DNA from: Eudorina sp. 2006-703-Eu-15 | Lineage: Eukaryota; Chlorophyta; Chlorophyceae; Chlamydomonadales; Volvocaceae | Direction: 5' to 3' | NCBI GenBank assembly: GCA_003117195.1 | Contig: BDSI01000039.1 | Span: 936,001-1,000,000, forward strand | Length of the DNA stretch: 64,000 nt | Shown here: positions 12,018-25,300 of the stretch, one piece after another | Layout: every line of letters begins with the position of its first letter | How positions within the stretch are numbered: the stretch's first letter is position 1 | Notes under the pieces: generated by a model | Databases searched by the model: none | What the model saw: only the letters and a program-made list of their open reading frames with translations | What the model was told of the DNA's origin: nothing | Made by a program: the position numbers and the translations under genes

Positions 12018-15000
12018 TCAGCTGACCGTCTTCCCGTAGCAAATGGCCGCCAAGAACAGGTTGTCGTCTGCAATGGACACGTGGAATAAGCAAGAAGGCA
12101 TGATTCAAGTAAGGACAAATGTAGGATGCAACGTCGCAAGTTAAGCCCCTGCGGACGATTACTGCGATCTGTTCGCATCTCTGGGAAGCACCAACCGCAG
12201 ACGACGAGAGGGAAGCAGGGAAGCGCGGCATCAAGCCTTCACCCAAGCACAGCTCCAACGCACCCCATTTCTCTTTTATGTGCTGAGTTGGGAAGTTGCT
12301 GGTGCGCAACGTCTCCTGCGTTTCGTCCAGGTTCGGCTTCCGCAGGTTGGACAGGACGAACGCGGACTGATCGTGCGTGGAGGCTGCGCAGGTGATGCGG
12401 TACCCAGCGTCCCAGCGCTTGTGGATGCCTTCCGAAGGGTACTGGAAGTCAACCTCGACCACCTGCAAGAGGACGAGCCGGATCCAGTAAGCAACCAACG
12501 TCCATGACCATCGATTCTTCTCAGCGAAATATTTCCGAGTTAAGAGTACATTCCTACTAGTCCCGTACTTCAACATGATTACCTGGTCGATGATGCCCGT
12601 GGTCTTCGACATCACGACGGCCCACTGGTTTACGCAGGTGGCCATGGCCGTTACGTAGAACCCCTCCCGCCACTTCTTCTTGATCCACTCAAACGGAAAC
12701 GACTCGGCCACCTTGTAGGACTGCTGCGTGAACTTAGTCCCCTTCGACATCACCACCAGGCTGCTGTTGTTGTCACTGCCGGACACGGCCGTGATGTAGT
12801 AGCCCTCCTCCCACTTCTCCATGATCCACTCCTTGGGCAGAAAGGAGTTGTAGTGGACCTATCCGGGTTGGACCGCGTTCACACCAACAAACTAGTAGTT
12901 AGATGCAACAAATATGGGCGCCGCGTCATGGTAAAATGGCATACACGCAATCCTGAAGGTACACAGCATCACCCTCACCTTGTAAATCTGCTGCGTGTAG
13001 TCGGTCCCTGCATCCATCACGATGGCCCACAGGTTCTGGCACGACGACACGCAGCTAATGTACAGGCCGTCCTCCCAGCCCTTCTGCACGTGGACGAGCA
13101 GCCGGCTGGTGTTGACGTTGTAGTGATACCTGCGCCAATGAAAAATGGGTATCACAGTATTGTGTGAATCACTTATCCCATCATACTTTGTTTTCACGAT
13201 CTGTCTGTCTTACCGCTGCTTCATTGGAGCGTGCTTGTTGTACACGGTGATCCACTGCCGCGCGCCGTTGCCTGTGCGAACCTTCTTGACCGGCTGGATC
13301 TCGACGTCGCCCTCGTACTCAGAGCGGCTGCGCTTGTTGCCCACCACCAACTGTCAGGAACGAGACGGGGACAGATTTAGATCTTAGTTCCGCGGCAGCC
13401 GATGCATTTGGACCCCGAATCTTCAGGAATTACCTTAAGCGCGTTCTCCACGACCAAGGGCCGCTCTGGCACGTTGACAAGCGGCTCGAACATAGCAATG
13501 TAGCGAGCGTAGTTTGGCTCCTCCTCGAACTTCGCGTTCATGACGCTGTCAGTGAATTCTCGGAAGGCCGGCTGAGTGAGACGACAGAGCATCTCTGCCG
13601 ACGTCGCCATCTTTTTCCGTGCCACCCAGTAGCCTTTGTTGGCTCCCTGCGCACAAGAGCAGGGTAGGCCACGATGTGCATTTATACTATCGGATGCACA
13701 CCCCCATGCATGCTGGCAAACGTTTTCGTTCCAGAGCACATGTTCCAGCCCTCACGCACCTGGTACCCCTGCCAAGGAAGACGACCTTTGAGCAGGAAGA
13801 TGAGCGTGTACGCCAGAGACTCGAGATCATCGCGGCGGCTGCTTGTGCGCCCCAAGTGCGCGTGCACGCTAGCGTAACGGACAGTGCCGCGGAAATCATC
13901 TGGCCGCTGGTCGTACTTGACGTGCCCGCCAAACCGGCCGTCGCGGTACTTCATCGCCAGCCCCAAGTCAACCAAATACAACCGTTTCGAGCGATTTGTA
14001 TCGGGCGGACCAAGCAAGAAGTTCTCCGGTTTGATGTCGCCATGCACGTACCTTCATGGTAAAGGCCGAGGACACCAGGCTCGTCAGTCGAAAGGTTTCA
14101 TCCATGCGTTGGGGGCCGCTGTGATGCTACTTCGTCAACAACATGCATGTTGCGGGCAAAGCGGCAAGTGGACGGGCTATGGAAATCCATGCGCACAACC
14201 TTACCCTCGAGCGTGCAGGGCCTGCAAGATCGTGAGAGCCTCCATGGCGACGCAAGCAACGTAAGCTTCAGAAAGGTGTTGTCCGTGCTGGTTCCATACG
14301 TCCCACAGGCTCGGGCCCAGCAGGTCCATGACCATGATGTAGAAATCGTCCTGCTGGCCTTTGTAGTGCACCTTAGGAATGCCGTAAACATCCCCGAGTT
14401 GCCTGCCACAATTATATCATACGGGTAGAGAGCAATCGATAAGGATGTGACCACCTGCCAAACCCTTTTCCCAGAGTCCCGGGGGACATCACGCAATAAG
14501 CCGTACACACGTAGTTATATTCATGGCGCAACATCGCCGACCCGATGCCAAACTCACGTATAAATTGACCACTCATACGGGGGCCCCGCGGCGCAACCTT
14601 TGCTGCTCTTGTGCTCAAACTTGAGCGCAACTTGGTTCTGGGGGGGGAGTTAAAGGAGAGAGGGATAATGCGAGCAAGCACAAAGAGAACATGCCAGATC
14701 CCCATGGTTTGCTGGAAAGCCGGTACTGCGCACCCCCGGGAAAGCGGATACTATGCATCCCCACCCTGTTGCCGGCTCACCAGCGCTGACGCGGCATCCG
14801 CCTCTTTGACGCCTTTTTTGGCGTTCACTCGGCGACCCAGCCATACTTGGCCAAAGCCTCCCTTACCGAGCTTCCGCTCGGGGATGTACGCTGGTCCTCC
14901 CCCAACTGCAACCTGCATACAATGATGATTTCAAAGATCAAATTTGATAGCGCACAGAACAGTCACCAGGGCATCTTACCCGCTTAGGCACCGGAAACTT

Positions 15001-15442
15001 GTCGGGCCCATCCTCTGCAGGTTCCTCAATTTTAGGCTCCGGGACAAACGCCGGCTGCACTGGCTGTCTTGGCTGCACGTTTGCGGGTGCGGGCGGCGCG
15101 GCCAAGGGAGCCTTGATAGCCTTGGGCGCGACGTGCTTCGCCTGTGCGTTCAGCTTTACGTTCTCCTTGTTAGGGTCCGTGGATTGGTTTCTCTGATTTG
15201 AAGGAAACAGGTTGCCTGGGCCGTCCGGAGACGGGGACTCTTCAGGATGCACGTCGCGCCCTGAAAATGGTGGAAGGGGGTTACCAATTATGTCACGACT
15301 CCCCCCCAGCATCAGATAAACAGCACCAGGTTTGAAACTTATGCGTTAATCAAACACGCAACGCACCCTGAGCTTGGGCAGCAATCCTCTGTTGCGCCTC
15401 AAGCTTCGCGGCTCGTTGGGGGCGAGTCCGCGGCTCAGGCAT
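12018..15442 (-). CDS. MUT9: MUT9-type histone / CK1-like protein kinase
   Basis: Homologue of Chlamydomonas Mut9p and plant MLK/PPK kinases, nuclear kinases that phosphorylate histone H3 Thr3 and H2A and act in silencing and light/clock signalling. Twelve exons join in frame to 694 aa: 15442-15367, 15260-14980, 14912-14781, 14637-14558, 14402-14205, 14051-13760, 13646-13434, 13350-13214, 13129-12979, 12858-12583, 12462-12264, 12067-12018. The start [13 protein letters not shown] resembles plant family members. A basic, Pro/Ala-rich N terminus of about 115 residues precedes the kinase domain: Gly loop [16 protein letters not shown] lysine, catalytic loop [17 protein letters not shown] in place of DFG, and [13 protein letters not shown]. 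The C-terminal half is the family-specific tail with repeated '[12 protein letters not shown]'-type units ([36 protein letters not shown]). It ends [10 protein letters not shown]. Confidence 0.93.
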
Positions 15443-16243
15443 TTCCGGGTACCAGACAAAGGATGGCTCGCATGTGCCGTCTTACCGCCACACAGCCTAT
15501 TGGAACTTGCCAAGAGTGTCCACCGTGATAATGTCACGCGTTTCAAACGAGAATGGAAAGAAGTAAGGTGAAAACGGCAATGCACGTGGCAGAGAAGACA
15601 ATAACAACGAAATATACGATTTCCCCTTCTTTGAGTTCTATTCCAGTCGAACCAGTAATGAACTACCGATATTGAGACCTGCAGCAAGCTGTAATACACT
15701 TCCTACAACAAAGCTAGTTGCCTAACCTATGCTAATGCAAATTTTCACAGGCCAAGGATTTGACATCGACGCCGAGCTGTCCGGCAAACCGTACAGTATT
15801 CAGGTTTTGTTCCTTGCCTTCTTTTGAATAATGACATGAAGTCTCAAACTTTGCTACAATACATCATCATGATGGAACGCTGTTGCGATTGTTCGCTATC
15901 CTGTTGCATGCGCAAGGTAAACAACCACGCGGAGTTAATTGCCTTGCAACACATCATATGTTGCAGTTCCCAGATTTGAACAACATAATTTCCTCAGCGC
16001 GCCACAACATGCCACAACAGTTGGCAAGCCTCCGCAAGAGCACTTCGTTCAAAACCGTATTGGTGCTTTCGTTGATCGAGCCATGTCAGACCGACCACAC
16101 TGCTCCATAGCATGTTTTCAACGCCCAGACGTTATCATCCATAATACACATCATACCGCCGCGAAGTGCGGACGCGCCGTGTCCTGCACTAAATGATCCT
16201 CTCGACGCCGCGTTTGCCCCAGGCACCCAGCCCCCCTAGCGCT
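15443..16243. other. Intergenic: SNX1 3' end and MUT9 promoter
   Basis: 800 bp between two minus-strand genes. It should contain the SNX1 3' UTR and the MUT9 promoter and 5' UTR. No gene, RNA or repeat is evident. Confidence 0.6.
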
Positions 16244-19200
16244 TCATGGTCCACCCACAGCAGCCTGCTGCAAATCCCGCAGAAGCTCGCCCCAGACTTT
16301 GGCTTGCTCCGCTGTGTGGTGCGCTTGCGCGAGCGCGAACTCGCGCAGCACCGCCGACACCTCCGCAGACCGCTCCTTCTGAAACCGGTTCAGCTCCTCA
16401 CGCATTGTGTCCCGGATAGTGTCATACCTGTGGACAATGATACCGCCCAGGATTGCAACTGTTAGTCATATGACCTATACGTAACGCTGGCCCAACATGG
16501 CCTTGCAATGCCTGCGCAGTCACCATGTTCGGCAGGCGGTACTGTGCGCGATAACGTTTTGGTAGAACGAGGCGGACAAGAGAGGGCCAGCAAACGGCAG
16601 GATTGTCAGGCGTATCCGTGCACTCACGCATCCAAATACTGTGTGCCTACCGCGCGCACACGGTTTTTCACGGCACAGGGATTACCCAAGGATTCGGCCC
16701 CAACTCTAGCAGCCTCCTCACCCGAGCTTGGCATTGCGCAGCCTTTGGTCGGCTTCATTCACGTCGCGCTCCGTCTCCGCGAGCTTATCCTCCTTAAGGC
16801 CGGGTGTGCCGCGCAGCTTGGCCAGCCGGACCTTCTTGCTGTCCAGGTCGCTCTTCGCCTGCACCCACGCGACATTGTGTTGGCAATGCCCCCCAGGGCA
16901 CACGGCAGGACATACATGCTGCGCTGCGAGCTGCGGTATTCAAGCATGGAGGCCTTCACTCCAATCTCGCTGGTTGCGCTCTCACTGCTCATCCCGCGAT
17001 GGTAAGTGGATTCAGGGCTGTTGACCTTGTGTGATTGCAGTCCAAACACACACACGGCGCACCAAAGCCGTTGCAGCCGCGTCAGGGGTCGGTGCGCAAC
17101 CGCACCCCAAGCTGGTACAACGCATAACCGTACCCGTCCCACCCGTGCAACTTTCATGATTGTCTCGGTCGCCGCGTTCCGCGCCCTTTCACATCCCGCT
17201 TCAGCCCGGCACCGGACTACGGGCTGCGGACGGCCATGGGGCACGAGACCCACCTGCGAGTAGGCCGATAGCGCAGCGGCCCGGTCCGCCATGGCCACCT
17301 GCACCGACTTGATGGTCCGCGCGAACTCCTTGAAAGGTGCCGCGAACTCAGCGGCGATGGCCTCCGACCTCGCCCGGGACAGCGCCGCCACCTCGTTCGC
17401 GCGGGTGAAGAGGCAGCCGAACGCCGCCCGCATGGGCCCCTCGTTGTCCTGCTTGCCCAGAACCTCCGCGGCCGCGGCAAATTCCGCCAGTGCGGTACCC
17501 AGGTCCGCTTCCTACGCGCATAACCGCCACCGCATCGCGATCCACATTAACCGAACGCAGATTAGTACTATTTCAGCGGCGTCTGCCGGACGCAGTTGGC
17601 AGGCCACGGGTGCGCGAAGCAGCCTCATGCACGCCTCCCCTGGTGTCCACAGGTCGTGGTGACCCGCTGGACATCCAGTTGTTCGCGTCGCGTTCGCCGG
17701 CGGACCCAGGGACCTTCACCCAGGGACCTTCCATGTCGCCAAGCGAGCCGCCGCCCAGCGCGGGGCTAGGCACCTCCCAGTCCGTATGTTGCACCCAGCG
17801 TGTCACCTAACCCGGCCCCCAACCCTTCCAGCCGGCCCCGCCTGCTGCTGCTCTCTGACCCATACCTTCCGGAGAAGCCTCCCCGCCTGCCGGTGCGCCT
17901 CGGTCAGTTGACTCTCTAGACTGTTGATGTAGTCACGGATCTGCAACAACGGCGTAGACATAGCCCAGTTAGCAGGCACGTCCCCGCTGCTGATACAGTC
18001 GACGAGCACGGCCGCGCAGCGCTGCCGCCGGTTTCATACCCTTGTCCGCAAACGTAACCGCTCGGCCGCCCATGTCCGATCCGTACTCCTAACACCCGTC
18101 GGTTGTACAGGCTGTTAGGTCCCGGTCGAACCCGTCCAATAAGGCGTCGGTTCGGCTTTCATGCCTTGACGTAATGACAGTAGGCCCGTGCCTGTGCTTC
18201 TGCATGGATAAACACATTGAAGCAGCCCACCTTGATGTACTCGGGATCCTCCTGCATCTCGTCCCCGCGGCCAGAGACCAGGCTCTGCGCTGAGTGCTGC
18301 AAGCTTTTGAACCATTGCGCCGCGGCGGAGACGGGCCTGTGCTGCGCGCTCGTCTCCGCCTGCCATTTCGCGATCTCGAGCATCCACTGCTCATCGGTGG
18401 ACTGCAGGAAGGTCTGCAGCTCGAGGCTGTCCTTGAGCACTGGATGGCTGGCAACCCGGTTCAGGAACACCTGTGGAGGTCAGAGCGAAGAAAGGTTTTA
18501 GCCGCGGCGAAAAACCAACTACAACTCGGTAGTGGTGCCCGCTGGCGTCCTTTCCTCCCCAACAGGTCAGGGTCTCAGGGAGGCGATACCCCAGGACGGC
18601 GACGCGGGATTCATGCCGAATCGTTGCCGCGCACGGGTGAGGGATGAGCGGGCCCACAAGCAGGGGGAAGGAAAATTGGAGGGCAGGCCGTCATCAGCTG
18701 GGTAGGGTTAATGCATTGCACAGGGCGCCGGCTCAGACGCAAGGGGGTTGAGCGTAAAACAAACCCAGAATGAAATCGGGGGGCATTGAACCGCCCCGCA
18801 CCAGAACCCAGTTAGCATGAGCCGGCGCGAGAACGCGACGTCCGGTGGGGGTGAACTTCGGGGGGCCGGCGGCTGATGTCGCACTCGCGGGACGTACGGT
18901 GGGTTTGGGGGTTAAAGCGAGGCGAGTAGGTAGCGGTGAGCACCGAAAACCCCTGCGCAACGGGGTTTCAGTGCGACCCAGTGCAACCCCCATGATACCC
19001 TGTCAGGCCCATTCACCACTCAATCGTGGCGTTGCGCATCGGTGAAGACCCGACCAGCAAGGCGGAACAAAGCCGGGACGCACGTTCACATGCACGCAGC
19101 CGGCGTCTGTCTGAGCAACCGACCGTAGCCCCTCCCTTGGCCCTCTGCATGCTGTATGCTCACTGCCTACCTGGAGGGCCCTTCGTCGCTGCTCGATGAA

Positions 19201-19792
19201 GTCGGTGGCCATTTGATATTTCTGGACAGCTGATTTCTCCGGCAGCGGCGGCACAATGTGCCCCTTGTTCTTCTCCACGAGCTTGTCGTGGAGCCAGGCG
19301 AAGTCCCGGAAGCGGCGTGTGACCTCATTGAAGGGAGCGGCATAGGCCGAGTGCGTCGTCTTTGTGCGGACTTTGTACGACACATATGCTGCCACACCCT
19401 CGCCCTGCTTGACGGGATCGGCTACCTGCATTCGGCGGAATGGCCACGGTCATCCAGCATCAGGCCTGCCCTGGCCTGCAGCTGCCCGGAAATTGCGGGA
19501 CAGCTGTGGGTATTGATGTTGCTGTGCCGTTTCACTCTTCATCGTCATAGTCCGAATCCATCTCAGCATACAGGTGGAGGTCTTGTGATGCCCGGAAGCA
19601 GGCACGGCACCCGACCCGACCGACCTCAATCTGGAACTCCTTGCTGATAGCTGTCACCGGTGCAAAGAAGTTGTTTGCACCGTGGTCCTGGAGGACGCTC
19701 TCGTAAGGCGGAGGGTCCTGCGCAAGGTGGTGCCGACGTGACGCCCAAGACGGTTGTCATCTTAATAGCACCCTAATGCGCCAACATACCAT
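16244..19792 (-). CDS. SNX1: Sorting nexin 1 (PX-BAR, retromer)
   Basis: SNX1/Vps5-type sorting nexin, a retromer-associated protein that binds phosphoinositides on endosomes and tubulates membrane. Nine exons join in frame to 419 aa: 19792-19790, 19717-19625, 19425-19171, 18470-18231, 17940-17866, 17511-17254, 16930-16916, 16858-16722, 16427-16244. The PX domain spans roughly residues 25-140 (VADPVKQGEGVAAYVSYKV, RRFRDFAWLHDKL, IVPPLPEK). The BAR domain follows, with coiled helices (FARTIKSVQVAMADRAAAL; KLAETERDVNEADQRL) and the usual C-terminal helix (QKERSAEVSAVLREFALAQ). Two features are odd: exon 1 contributes only the ATG, and exon 7 is a 15-nt micro-exon that restores the expected helix (SQ-LAAQH-AKSDL). 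Both are inferred from splice sites and phase, not from transcripts. Confidence 0.9.
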
Positions 19793-20661
19793 TTCCGAGA
19801 GAAAGTTTTTTTGCGCCAGTATGAAAGCACGACACTAAAACCCTTCTCCTTCTGCTTTCGTTACAACGACAACTTGTCTTGTCGGGAACAAACCTATGCA
19901 GCAAGCTCTGAACAACGGCTCTCCATTTCCGCTGCTAACAAGACCGAAATGTTTGTGTAGTCAATGCACAAATCATAAGAACCGCTTGGGTATTGGGAGC
20001 TACCCGCAATTTCCTAGAAATGATTTATTGACGTGAAACACTACTGCAAGAACATAACTGTACTGGTAATTCTAGATTTCGGGTCAACCTTATGGAAGGC
20101 GTTGCGGAGCGGACCCGGGTTGATTTCATGCGCACGGGCAGTAGTAATAGCGAGGGCCTTCCTTGGACTCAACAACGCATTTCGCAGAGACACCTACATT
20201 GCGACATGTTTCTTTATTAGGACGTGTATCGCATCGCACGCTATTCGATTGCGGGCATTGCACCACGGGCACTGACATCACACGAATGACAGGCTCGCAA
20301 GGCCAAGCCGAACCAGCGCAACCAGATCGACTGGCCCCCAAATTATATTCAATGATATGTGGCTCCTTGGACCATCCCCTTGCCCTTGGAAGTTGCGGGA
20401 GAGGGCGGCAGCACCATTTGTGAAAATGCCTTCTGACCCATGGGCCTCGACATGGACTTGTGTGGACGAAAGAGCATGAATTCACTTGGATAAAAACTGC
20501 GGACACAATGGCTCTATCCCTGGCTGACGCAACGGGCAAACCGGCAAACCGCTCAACCCCGGAAAAAGGGGTCGGATGTGAGGTGGCGCAACCGGCTCAA
20601 CGCCTGTGAGCGCAGTAGTGCGCAGTATGCCTGGTAGGCGCCAATGCTCCCTCTATGGGAA

Positions 20662-20688
20662 TCCGCTGTAACATTCATTCATTCATTT
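20662..20688 (+). repeat. (ATTC)n tract with CCGCTGTAAC flank
   Basis: CCGCTGTAAC followed by a four-unit ATTC repeat. The same flank plus repeat occurs on the minus strand at 46220-46249 with one mismatch in about 25 bp. Related ATTC/ATGA tracts without the full flank lie at 37045-37061 and 44154-44193. Confidence 0.75.
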
Positions 20689-21089
20689 AGAGGCCCATCC
20701 CTGTCTTTGAAAGGGAGGAGCTTAGCGGCAGTACCGCCCTCCACAAGTCCTTACAACACCCGAGTGAGGACGGGGGGGGACCGCCGCCCGAAGATTACCA
20801 CCGTACGCGCCAGGCCCACCAGACCGCGCCGTCCCCCCCCACACACAGCGCCGTACAACCGATTGTTTCGCGGCGAGCCACACGTTAAATCAGGCGGTAG
20901 GCACGTCCCTGGACCGAAACCGGCTGTGCAGCAACTTGCATGACTTGACCATCCAGCCAGGACGAGGCATAGGCCCGCCGTGCAATCCCACGCACTGCCG
21001 CCGCACTGGCTGCGTTTGCATTCCTCGTGGGTGGTGCCGTATGTACGTTCAAGAGAACCTGGACATCCGGTCTGCACGTCTCCCTGTGA

Positions 21090-21918
21090 TCACGTTCCAA
21101 CGTGTGTAACGGAATATAACGGTATGCACCAATGCAGACGGTGCGGAGTTGCGGGTTGTGTGCTGACGTTGTTAATGCAGGTCACGCGGTTCAACATACG
21201 GTTACGGGCCCTAGACAGCGCTGCCGATTTCCGCTGAGCAAGGACGGGTTGCCAACTGCAACCCGATTGTGTGAGTGCATCCCCATGGCGACGCATAGTT
21301 GAGCTCGTCAAAGCTGATTGACTACGGGTTCGTGAAAAATCAGGCAACCGTGGAATAGACGTGGTTGTGCAAAGGAGCTCCAAAGCAAGTGGCGTCGTAG
21401 CATGGCCATAAACGTCAAAGCAAAACAATTCGGGGCGTGTTGGGTTAGTCGGGCGAGCTAGTGCGGCGGCACGGTACGTGCGCACGTCGAGCTGTGCGTT
21501 ACGTCCACCCGGCCGCACCCGGTCAAGCACCACCATTCCGTGTGCAAAGCACTCGGCGCGCGCCTCATGGGAGACTGTCAAAGTTAATTGAGGAAACCCG
21601 AAGTGTTCCAAATAAGGAAGGAAGCGGCTTGCAGTAAACAGGCCCTCAAGCTTGCGCATGTGTACGGCAAAACCCTTGAGCAAGTTGCATACATCTAGAT
21701 ACATTCGTTTGCCAATCAAATTCTAAAAGTATTAAGGCATGCTTATAACTTGCACTATTCCGATTGTCGCAAAGCGCGCGTGCCGCTGGGTGCATCCGTA
21801 CGGGCAGACCGCTGCCCTGCCTGTTGATGAAGACGACGAGCTTTGTAAGGGCAGAGAACAAATCATCTTTAAATGTTCGGAATGCATGATGTTTGAACCA
21901 TGGAAGATTTTCAGGCAA
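21090..21918 (-). CDS. Low-confidence hypothetical ORF region
   Basis: Two overlapping minus-strand ORFs (21918-21646 and 21719-21090) read like protein in places (FRTFKDDLFSALTKLVVFI; MRKLEGLFTASRFLPYLEHF), then become Arg/Thr/Ser-rich and unstructured. I see no family motif and could not find splice sites that clearly join them. The region may be a degenerate gene, a fragment of a mobile element, or chance ORFs. Confidence 0.2.
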
Positions 21919-22320
21919 AATATGACCGTACGGTTAGAGTACGGCGCCGTTATCGTGTGCCCTTGACCTCAGTTAACAGTTGCTTAAAACTAGATATTGC
22001 GTCTGCGGCATTTAGGTATAATTAAAATACCGGCCGCCGGTGCCCAGTCCCCCTTGGCTTCGCATTCTGCAAGCCAATACTTCCCGGTGCTTGTCCTTTG
22101 TCGCCGCAACAAACAGCATCAAACCAGGTCAGAATTTTGAAGCGCGAACGTTTGCCCAATTGTGCGACATAGTGTTCTGGTCGGGGCATCAACATAGCTC
22201 AGGCACGTGAGGAAAAAGATACAAAAGCTGTGTAAACGGCACTATGTTTGTTATTTGCCAGCGTGCCGGTGTGTGCGTCATCGGATGCGAGGCAGGCGTT
22301 CGTGACGCAGCCGACACCGC

Positions 22321-25300
22321 ATGATGTGCTTGCAGGGTGACCTTAAGGACGCCCGAACAGACGCCATGAAGGCGAAGACACATTTCTTCAAGAATCTTGA
22401 CCTCAAATCCATCCTCGTACCCGAGGACGACGCAACTTTCACTGGTAGGGCTTGTGATGTCCCGTCGGTCGGTTGCACGGACTTGTTATGGCCCTTGGTC
22501 AACTTCGCCGGGAGTACTGTCCGAGTGTAGCTTGGTCCAATGCCTACAAGGGAAAGCTGTTTGCAAGGTAGCCGGCGATTATTATGACCCTCACGTGTTT
22601 TTTCAGGCGACAGCGTTGGCGGTAGCACAGGGAAACGCATCTCATCCGTACGTTACGTTCCCTTATCCACGAACCCAGCGCCGCGCCGCCTCGAATCTCA
22701 TCATACTGTACTGTGAAGCACACAAGCGATTTTCCGCGCATTGTCAATTTTCCTCATCTCTGTGCTGGCCACGCCTGCGCGCGTCCCTTCGCTGGACCAA
22801 CGCTCCCGCCCTCCTCCTCACGCACCATTGACACCTCGAGGTCCGCTCGTCTCTTGCCCCGCGCCGCAAGTGCTGCCTATCCCATGTGTGCCTTCCTCGA
22901 ACCTAACCCCCTCCCCCTATCTGCCCCAATCCAACCCAACCCGCACCCAGGCACCAAGGTGGTTGCCACGGTGGGACCCAGCTGCCAGGATGTGGATATG
23001 CTGTGTAACATGCTGACAGCGGGAGTGGTGGGCTGCCGAGTGGACCTCACTTGGGGCCCCCTGGACTTCCACCGCAAGTCGCTCCACAACCTGCAGCTGG
23101 CGATGCGCAAGAGCAGGCGGCTCTGTTGCACCATGGTGGACACGCTGGGGAGGGAGCTCATGATCCGTCGCCAGGTGCGGCTGGTGTACTGGGGGACCGA
23201 AGGGGTAGGTGCATGGGAGTGTTAGGTCCGGGGCGGAGGTCGCGGCTGCTAGCTAGGTGACCGATTCCGCGAGCGTCGCCACGCGTGTATGCCCTGCGGG
23301 TTGCCCAGGGCTGGGATTGCGCATTGGAGGTTCAGGGAGGCGGGGCTGTGTGTTTGACGGAGTTCGGCAGGGGTGCCGCTTGTCCCTAGAGGGACGACCT
23401 GCCGCCCACTCCCGCCTGCTGCGAGCGCCTCGCACCTCTCGCGCTGCATGGTCTCTGGCTGCCTCGTTGTACGTGTTGGATGTCGGACGCCTAAACCGGA
23501 ACATGGCGGTGCTGTGTTTAGCGAGAAGCCCGCGCGAAACGCCCAGGCCCATGATACCTACCAAGTGACCTGTGGTGCGGTGTCTCTCAGGCAACACGCC
23601 CTGTTTCTCTGACAAGTGGCAAGAAGCCCTGCCGTCCTCCTCATTCAGGTCAAGATTGGCGAGGACGGGTGGCCTATTCACGAGGAGTCCTTCACGGTGA
23701 CGTCGGGCCAGCAAGTGATCATCACCACGCGCACGGACGTGGACGCCACGGGGGCTGTCCTGCCCATCACCTACAGCAAGTTCACCGAGATGGCGGTCAA
23801 GGGGGACACGATCTACATTGGCCGCTACCTGGTGTGCGGGGCGGACTCGGCCTCGCTGTACCTCGAGGTGGTGGACGTGCAGGGTGCGTGCGTGCGTGCG
23901 TGCGTGCGGGTCGGCCGGGTCGGTCGGGGGCGGCGATGGCCGGCGAAACAGCAGCCCAGGCGTGCCTGGCGGGTAGCCGCCGACGTCCTCCCAGTGTCAA
24001 TGGAGCGGATGTGAGTCACGCGCGGTGCATCATTGGGAGCAGTGAGCGCTCTTCGTTCCTGGGGCTGGCGAGGACTCTGCCGAAAGAAAAACGTAAACGT
24101 TCTTGGAACGTGTTTGCTCACCTCGCCGTACTCACTTCCACAACTCTGCGTCTCCTTTGGGCTGTTGCACTCTCTGACCCCCGGGTCGCAGGCGACGATG
24201 TGATCTGTGTGGCCAAAAACGATGCCGTGCTGGACGGCCTGCTGACTGTGTTCCACGCGGAGCGGTCCTCGGAGGGCCTGGCCAACGTTCAGAACGACCT
24301 GCCGCTGCTGTCAGATTACGACAAGGAGTGCCTCCACATCCTGGCGCAGGACTTTGAGGTGCGGGGGGGTGGGGGCCGACAGGATGCGGATGAGGGCACG
24401 GACTGTGAGGCGCGAGTGGCGTCGGGACCGTCGCGGGGTAGAATCGGTGGCGTCGACTGCCAGGGCTAGCCGATAAAGGGGGGCGGTGGGCCCAGCGCTC
24501 AATCACAGGAAACGGGTGTAACGCGGGGATGAGGTATGTGTGTGGGGCGGGCAAGTATACGAGGGCATGGATACTGGCGGAAGGGCTCGCGGGCGTGAGG
24601 AGCCTCAGGTGGCAGGGCTTGAGCAACGAGACAGTATGAAGCGTCCGCGGACGGCACCAGTGCACCAGAAACCAGAGCTTCAACCAACGGACTGAAACGG
24701 TCGTCGGGGAAGCGCTGATGGCTGGCGTGTAGTTGCTGCTACGTCTGCACCCTTGGGGTCCTAGACCCTGAGGGACATGCCCCGCAGTGAACTTTGCGCT
24801 CTGGCAGTGGGGTGTGAAGGGGAGCAGGGTTCGGTGGACCGCACGGTGCTCTGCCGGGATATACCCGAAGGGTACTGCAGGCCGCCCGAAGGGGACCGCA
24901 CCGCTATCTAGTGGTAATGATTACACGTGTTGCTCCACTTGTCGTCAGTTCCTGGGAGCTCCCTCCCTCCCTCCGGTCGGATGCCAAATTCCCCTCTGAG
25001 GACCGCAGATCGATTTCGTGTCGCTGTCGTACACCCGCTCGGCCGACGACGTGCGTGAAGCGCGGAGGTGCGTTCGGGGACATCGCGACGGCAATGTCTG
25101 GGCTCGGGGCTTACAGTCAGCTGTTCGGATTCGGGTCGGGGTTCTGTTTGGCAAACGTTGGCGGAATGGCAATGTGTTGGCGCATCGTTGGGGCGTCGTT
25201 GCAATCACCAGGGCTGTGCGATACCCGGGACGGCTTTTTGAAGAGCCGGATTCCTTCAGTAGTTGTCGGTCCTGTTGGCTGGGGTTGCGTTGCGTGAAAG

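Larger units (their letters stand above)
19793..22320. other. 2.5-kb region between divergent SNX1 and pyruvate kinase
   Basis: This holds the SNX1 promoter, possibly an upstream exon of pyruvate kinase, and long ORFs of doubtful status (see 21090-21918). A short (ATTC)n tract lies at 20673-20687. The minus-strand ORF at 20126-20539 is Cys-rich near its end but matches no zinc-finger spacing I know. Confidence 0.5.
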
